Shown here piece after piece: positions 59,182-64,000 of a DNA stretch of 64,000 nt. A program made the position numbers and the translations under genes. Numbering within the stretch: position 1 is the stretch's first letter; each line of letters starts with the position of its first letter. Source of the stretch: Pomacea canaliculata. Lineage: Eukaryota > Mollusca > Gastropoda > Architaenioglossa > Ampullariidae. The DNA lies in contig NC_037594.1 of NCBI RefSeq assembly GCF_003073045.1, positions 20,900,927 to 20,964,926 on the forward strand. Reading direction: 5' to 3'. The notes under the pieces were generated by a model that was given only the letters and a program-made list of their open reading frames with translations, had not been told where the DNA came from and ran no database searches.

Positions 59182-61825
59182 CCTAGCGTAGTGTAACATG
59201 TTTTCTAATGCCTGGGTGAAGCTCTGGGGAGGATACTATTTCCCAATTCCTATATACCCTCCTTTTCCAGTCTCGATCGAAATGCCTACATATATAATCA
59301 TCCTAAAAAAAGATGTTAAGTTCGTGGCCTCAAATTTGTCTACAAATACGCCATATGTTCCAACTATCGGACTAAAAACCTATATTGTTTTGTTGACTTC
59401 CTTCTGTGTATGGTGATGTTTGTAGGTATCCCAAGAACGGAATTCGGGAAATATCTTGAAATCTTTACCAAGTCATTACCAAGGCAGAGTTCCAAGATGA
59501 GACTATCTTTGTATTTGCATATTTGTAAGTGTTTTCTTCTGTTATTTAACATATTTCCCCGGGTTTAGTAATTATTTCAGTAATGACAAATTCCTAAAGA
59601 AGAGTATGACTAAAAGTGTTAAAGATTTTGCACACAAAAAATGTCAACGAAATATCAGATGAATGGGACCCAAAGGCATTAAATAAAGAGCAGGAGTAAA
59701 CCAGGTATAAACTTGGTCTTAATAATCAGCACTAACCCTCCAAAAAAAGACTCGGCTGGCAACAGTTTACACACACCCACAACCTCGCACACGCTTTTTG
59801 TATTCACATATGTACACATAGCGACGCGTGTTATCGATATTTTCCCAGGTTATAACCAATCGATAAAAATCATCCTACGTGATGGTGCTTGGTACAAGAA
59901 ATCATAATCCAAGTGATTGCCTGTCACACCTCTAAACGTCCAGGCAATGATATTCCAGTATTCGTTTGCATGCAGTAAAGACAAAATGGAAATTCATACT
60001 AGAGTGTCCTTTATGTCCGATTGGTTTAATCTTGTAAACAAAACTTTAAAAATCTCAAAGGCATCGAAAGATAAACAAATCATAACAAAATCCTTTCTCT
60101 TCCCCATCCTCTCTTTCTTCTTGGCCTCCCACAATCTTTCATGTCTGTCATGCATGCAGAGTCTTCAGGCAACCACCAGGACATGGTGTACCTGTCTATT
60201 TTCAAAGATTTTCCTGTAAGCAGTCACAGCATCACTGACAGTCTTGTTGCGCGTGGACCATCGGCCGAGGTTCATCAGGCGCATGGAGTAGCGACACTCG
60301 GGCATGGGGCACACGAACTGACTGCCGATATCGGCCTTCTGGCGCCCTTCCCACGTGCAGGCTGACGCAGGCACGCGCCGACCTTCCCGCATAGTCTCCT
60401 CCTGTGGTACACGTGAACGCACAATTGCTATACAACACAGACCGTACAATCTGTGTATGGCGATAATTAACTTCTAGGGTTCTTGTACAATAACCTAAGT
60501 TATTGAGTCTCTTGGGACTCACACTCTTTTCGGGAAGAAGGTAGACTGAAATCATCGCAGATTGTCAGCTTATGCCATCACTCCAATTAATAAAGAATTG
60601 TCATTCTCCCCTCTCTCTCTCTGAAATAATTGAATTAGCTGCTAATTCGTGTGTTTAGAACTACTTGATTAATAAATTTAAGATGTGATTCACAGTGTAC
60701 TTACATTGCTTCATTTGATTGAATGTACTCACTCTCTCTCTCTCTCTAAACGATCGTAGGTGCCAAAGAAAAGGAGAAAAGTGCGTGTGGTTGTCGGGAG
60801 GAGTTATTCACTTCACACAACATACGACTACAAACTAACAAGCAACTCTTCACAAATACCTAACAAACCACTTTTGATGTGCAGTCTGTATTTTTTTTTA
60901 AATTACTACTTTCACTAGGAGAATATTCTAGTGTGTGATACCCATGGCCGCTCTACCACATCACATGCAATTCTGTTTAATTAACACCGCTGCCATGTCT
61001 AAGAATTAAAATTAAAGATTTTTCTTAACATCATCATCTTTATCATTTTTACCTTCAATTGCGCCAGGCACTCACTGCAGAAGGTGTGACCACAGGGCAA
61101 TATCCGTGGACGGCGAAAGAGCTGACCACACAGGTAGCAGGTGAGCGCCGTGTGCCAGGTGTGGCCATCATCAGAAGTGAAGCTGCCTTCCATGCCTGAA
61201 GCTGTGATCTGTTTCGCCATCAAAGACGCAGACGTCAGTGTGACGGTAGAGGACCCTTCGTCGCTGCCCGGGGAAATATCCCCACCGCTCAGAGAACTTG
61301 GCATCTTACCCACAGAGGACCTGTGATACTCGCCAGGCGACAGATCGCGAGTGTTGGGACTCGACCCACCGTAATATCGGCTGTACCCTACGTTCGGCGA
61401 CAGGTGTCGAGACACTTGCTCTTCGGGGAAGGACCTGGGTCTTCCTGCCTTGCCATGCGTTTCTCGTTGGCGTGGTCGGGACATGAGGACAGCATTCGTC
61501 CTCTCTCCTGGAATGGTTCTTGGAAGGTTTTGCCCTTACCGGAAGTAAAGCCACTCGCGCTGTTGTCTGGGTGGTTCGGTTGTGCGCGCGCATCGCGATA
61601 GCGTCTGCTCAAATATGGTGACGTGCTCCCGTTCGGTGCCGACGTGGAAATTCGTCCGTGACTGCCGGGAGAGGCATCTCTTGCTTTCAGTCGGAGACTC
61701 GGGGTCAAGCCTACCTCGTCCTCGTCATCGATAGAGTAAGGGTTGCGGCGGTCCGTTACCACCCGTCGACTCGGAGTTGGAGACGTCCTAGGACGAAGTC
61801 TGGTGTCGTCACGCTTCGCAAACAT
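58804..61825 (-). CDS. RING-finger protein, probable E3 ubiquitin ligase
   Basis: Exons, 5' to 3': 61825-61053, 60401-60192, 59064-58804; all introns are phase 0; about 414 residues. The first 230 residues are Ser/Arg/Pro-rich and disordered. The RING spans the first intron: CYLCGQLFRRPRILPCGHTF and CSEC in exon 1, then CPMPEC in exon 2. The last cysteine pair is spaced by four residues rather than the usual two, and the loop before it is about 45 residues, so the fold is RING-like but unusual. RING proteins act as E3 ubiquitin ligases; no B-box or other substrate domain is visible. Exon 1 begins in one frame (MFAKRDDTRLRP) and the RING is in another. One missing base between 61388 and 61535 explains this. 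Alternatively translation starts at 61484 (MSRPRQRETHG). An alternative end at a CAG|GTGATT donor (58818) is possible. Confidence 0.78.
59149..59179. repeat. Poly-A tract
   Basis: About 31 A residues on the plus strand upstream of exon 3 of the RING gene, in its second intron. On the gene strand it is poly-T, but it lies about 90 bases from the acceptor. Confidence 0.85.
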
Positions 61826-63449
61826 GACGGGGGTTAGAAAATCAGCCTCGTACTTTCACAATCGCAACATGTCCGCCACAGATAGATGCAGTATCGCACT
61901 ATGTATATATAAATCGATTACCCATGGTCTTACCTCGCCGAGATGGCGCTCTGTCCCCAACCTGACCTGTGATGTGAAAGAAATGCGCGACTATCCCAAA
62001 AAATGATGTCGCAGCTCAGGGTCGGTTACATCGCCTAACACAGCGATGAAAAAAAAAAAAAAAAATTGGCAACGCCCACATGCATAACAGACCGATATGC
62101 ACGGCGTTCACTCTTGCTGGCACGATGGTGCGGCTCACTTGATGCATCGATACTGCAGTAGCATGCGATCCGAACGAAGCTGCATTTTCAAGCTCTGTTT
62201 GGTCTGCAACATTCGCCCGATTTCTACCTTAACCTGACGATTGATTCGTCTTGAGAGGTGCGTCACTTGTTTTTCAAATCAAGCGCTTGTCTTTCATTTC
62301 GATACCTCATATGCCATGCATGCATTTACACTGCTCAATCAATTCGCCCCGTTGCCCGTAGTTACCTACCAACGGCTGTTGCGACCTTCCTAGAGGCCCT
62401 GCGTTGTAGTTGTCGTCGTCATCAGACTAGCTTTCTCACCGCTGAGTAGAGGACAGCGAGATGCAAACACCCTGATACGAAGATACGCACCAATGATAGA
62501 GGAAACTGTGTCGTCCACATCAATGGCTTACTGATGCACGCAGCTTGTTTCCTGTCCTGGGAATGGAAGCCACTGCCAGCAGGGTGGGTTTGGTTTTTTT
62601 TTTCCTTATGCCTCTGGTGCCATTCGTTCGGAAGATCTACGTGGCTGTGACGTCAACGCCTCGTGCCGCAGTGGATGTTGTCGTGGCCGTTGTGTGAACG
62701 GGCGTGCGCGCGCGTGGTTGCTGTAGTCGGGGGCTGTAATGTTATGCGCATTGGCGATCGATGTGGCCGGCTCGGCGACTGCGAGGAGGGTGTGTGGTCC
62801 ATGGACAACTTTAGCGTTCTTGAAGGCAGAAATAACAACACCGATGCGACAGCTCGCAAGCACGGAGAACGGGGGTGGGGCAGGGAGAAGACAATTGAAA
62901 GAGCCGTCTTAACCGGACTGTCAAAAAAACTATTATATTGTCAAACATACAATTATAAAATGTGTGTGATATCGTGCAAATATTTGCCAGTCACAATTTC
63001 GACAAGAAGTCCATCAAAGACGAGTAATATCAACGTGAGAATGAGAGCAATAGAGCACGTGTGCTCATGGATGTGTGCGCGAGTAAAACGACTTAATTGC
63101 TGTCATAAGTCATAACTGACTCCCAAGACAATGCCCATATTTTAGCACTAAAGCAGATCAAGTTGCTGACTCTCAAACTTGCCAAACCCTGTCTTTTTCT
63201 CTCCTCTGTTCTCAGAAATTATGCATCCAGAAAACGCACGACAAACATGAAGGACTCCAAAATCGTTTATTGTACTATGCCATGTAGAAAGAAGCTATTT
63301 CTGCACTGGCACACAACGACTCAAAAATAGCAAAAATAGATAAGCATATCAGTTTGATACAAAAGATTTCATGCCGCGTACAATTCGCGTTTAAAACAGA
63401 ATAAAATATAGTGCTTATAAACAGAAAACTGAATTTATAATCGTACAAA
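61826..63449. other. 5' flank of the RING gene and adjacent intergenic DNA
   Basis: The RING gene frame is closed by a stop 11 codons upstream of the ATG. A TATATATAAA-like word lies at 61903-61912 on the plus strand. GC-richer DNA at 62580-62880 contains overlapping open frames on both strands without any recognisable domain. A minus-strand AATAAA at 63266-63271 may end a gene coming from the right. Confidence 0.45.
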
Positions 63450-63528
63450 CTATATGTGCAGATCTAACAGTTCCTCTCCAGCCATGTTGTTGTAGGTGCA
63501 TGTGTCACGTTTCAGTTCCATCCTGCAC
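63450..63528 (-). CDS. Possible terminal exon of a gene entering from the right
   Basis: After a pyrimidine-rich acceptor (CTTCTTTGACGAACAG) the minus strand reads CRMELKRDTCTYNNMAGEEL and reaches a stop at 63450. AATAAA lies about 180 bases downstream at 63266-63271. The peptide is not recognised, and the rest of the gene would lie beyond the window or in an upstream exon I could not find. Confidence 0.3.
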
Positions 63529-64000
63529 CTGTTCGTCAAAGAAGCAACAAAACACCAACCTTGGATAAAAACCTTTACTAAACTTTTAAAAATCCTATTA
63601 GAAAACGTCTTACACATGTAACAGAGATCAGTGGCGGTGGAGACAGCGATGATGATAATGATGTCGATGGATAAAAAGGTTTTTGTTTGAACACTCTGCA
63701 CATTTGTTTACTGATTAACCTTAATTTTCCAACTGATAAACGACAGTGAAAGAGCTACCCGAATAGGCCAGCAACTCAGAAATCAAGATAACCAGTTTCC
63801 TATTCCGTACTAAACGAAAACTTCGAAACGAACAGAATAACTGCAGCGTTTGCTAGTTCATAGCAACCGATAAGGATCAGGGCGAACTGTCGTTCATGAA
63901 CTGTCATGACCCTATATTAAAATATTAAATTAAAGTAAATTGCACGCAGTGTGGCCTATGTAGACGAACTACAATAGGGATGACGAAGTCCTGTGTTCTC
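63529..64000. other. Right edge of the window, non-coding
   Basis: AT-rich DNA with no recognised exon or repeat. It may be an intron of the gene whose last exon is proposed at 63450-63528. Confidence 0.35.

Noticed and set aside
62606-63115. Overlapping frames on both strands near 62.7 kb
   Set aside because: GC-rich composition keeps frames open on both strands; no domain, no splice signals in phase, and no conserved-looking sequence.

Overview
The window is nuclear DNA of an animal. Genes are split into many small exons with GT-AG introns, and both long interspersed (LINE/Penelope) and DNA-transposon debris is abundant. Domain content and repeat flavour (duplicated Reeler-DOMON-cytochrome b561 reductases, Penelope-like fragments, LINE fragments of a type common in lophotrochozoans) suggest a mollusc or other lophotrochozoan. 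That placement is inference; no marker gene fixes it. No prokaryotic-type system, CRISPR array, rRNA or tRNA was seen. Gene models below were built by hand from splice sites and reading phase.

Layout. (1) 0.7-6.85 kb, minus: a complete Reeler-DOMON-cytochrome b561 membrane reductase (FRRS1 family) in 14 phase-consistent exons. (2) 6.85-19.1 kb: intergenic DNA with simple repeats and an internally deleted LINE. (3) 19.1-26.1 kb, plus: a second FRRS1-family gene, divergent from the first, also 14 coding exons, with a foldback element and a splice-donor-copying minisatellite in its introns. (4) 26.35-32.56 kb: a transposon nest. A short element with CAGGGCTTCTGCT ends is split by a 5.2-kb hAT-type insertion with a perfect 8-bp target duplication; that insertion contains a TA-flanked pogo-like MITE, a solo LTR with a 5-bp duplication, and a minisatellite. 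(5) 34.26-40.49 kb, minus: a compact cytochrome P450 with no membrane anchor and an I-helix lacking the usual acid-threonine pair. (6) 40.97-44.82 kb, plus: uracil-DNA glycosylase (UNG), head to head with the P450 across 487 bp. (7) 46.8-55.0 kb, minus: a large, mostly disordered unrecognised protein of about 1,630 residues, with a probable non-coding first exon near 56.1-56.26 kb. (8) 58.8-61.8 kb, minus: a RING-finger protein. (9) 63.45-63.53 kb, minus: a possible last exon of a gene entering from the right.

Functional links. The two reductases are paralogues likely to move electrons across membranes (ascorbate to ferric iron or copper). UNG starts uracil base-excision repair and carries an N-terminal PCNA-binding motif, which indicates a nuclear form. 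The UNG/P450 pair may share a bidirectional promoter. The other genes show no obvious shared pathway.

Caveat. Four otherwise intact genes (reductase B, P450, UNG, RING gene) each need exactly one extra base to stay in frame. All four slips go in the same direction, and at least one lies in a homopolymer, so consensus-sequence deletions are the likeliest cause. I found no convincing new biological system. The most unusual items are the P450, the unknown 1.6-kresidue protein and the donor-site minisatellite.
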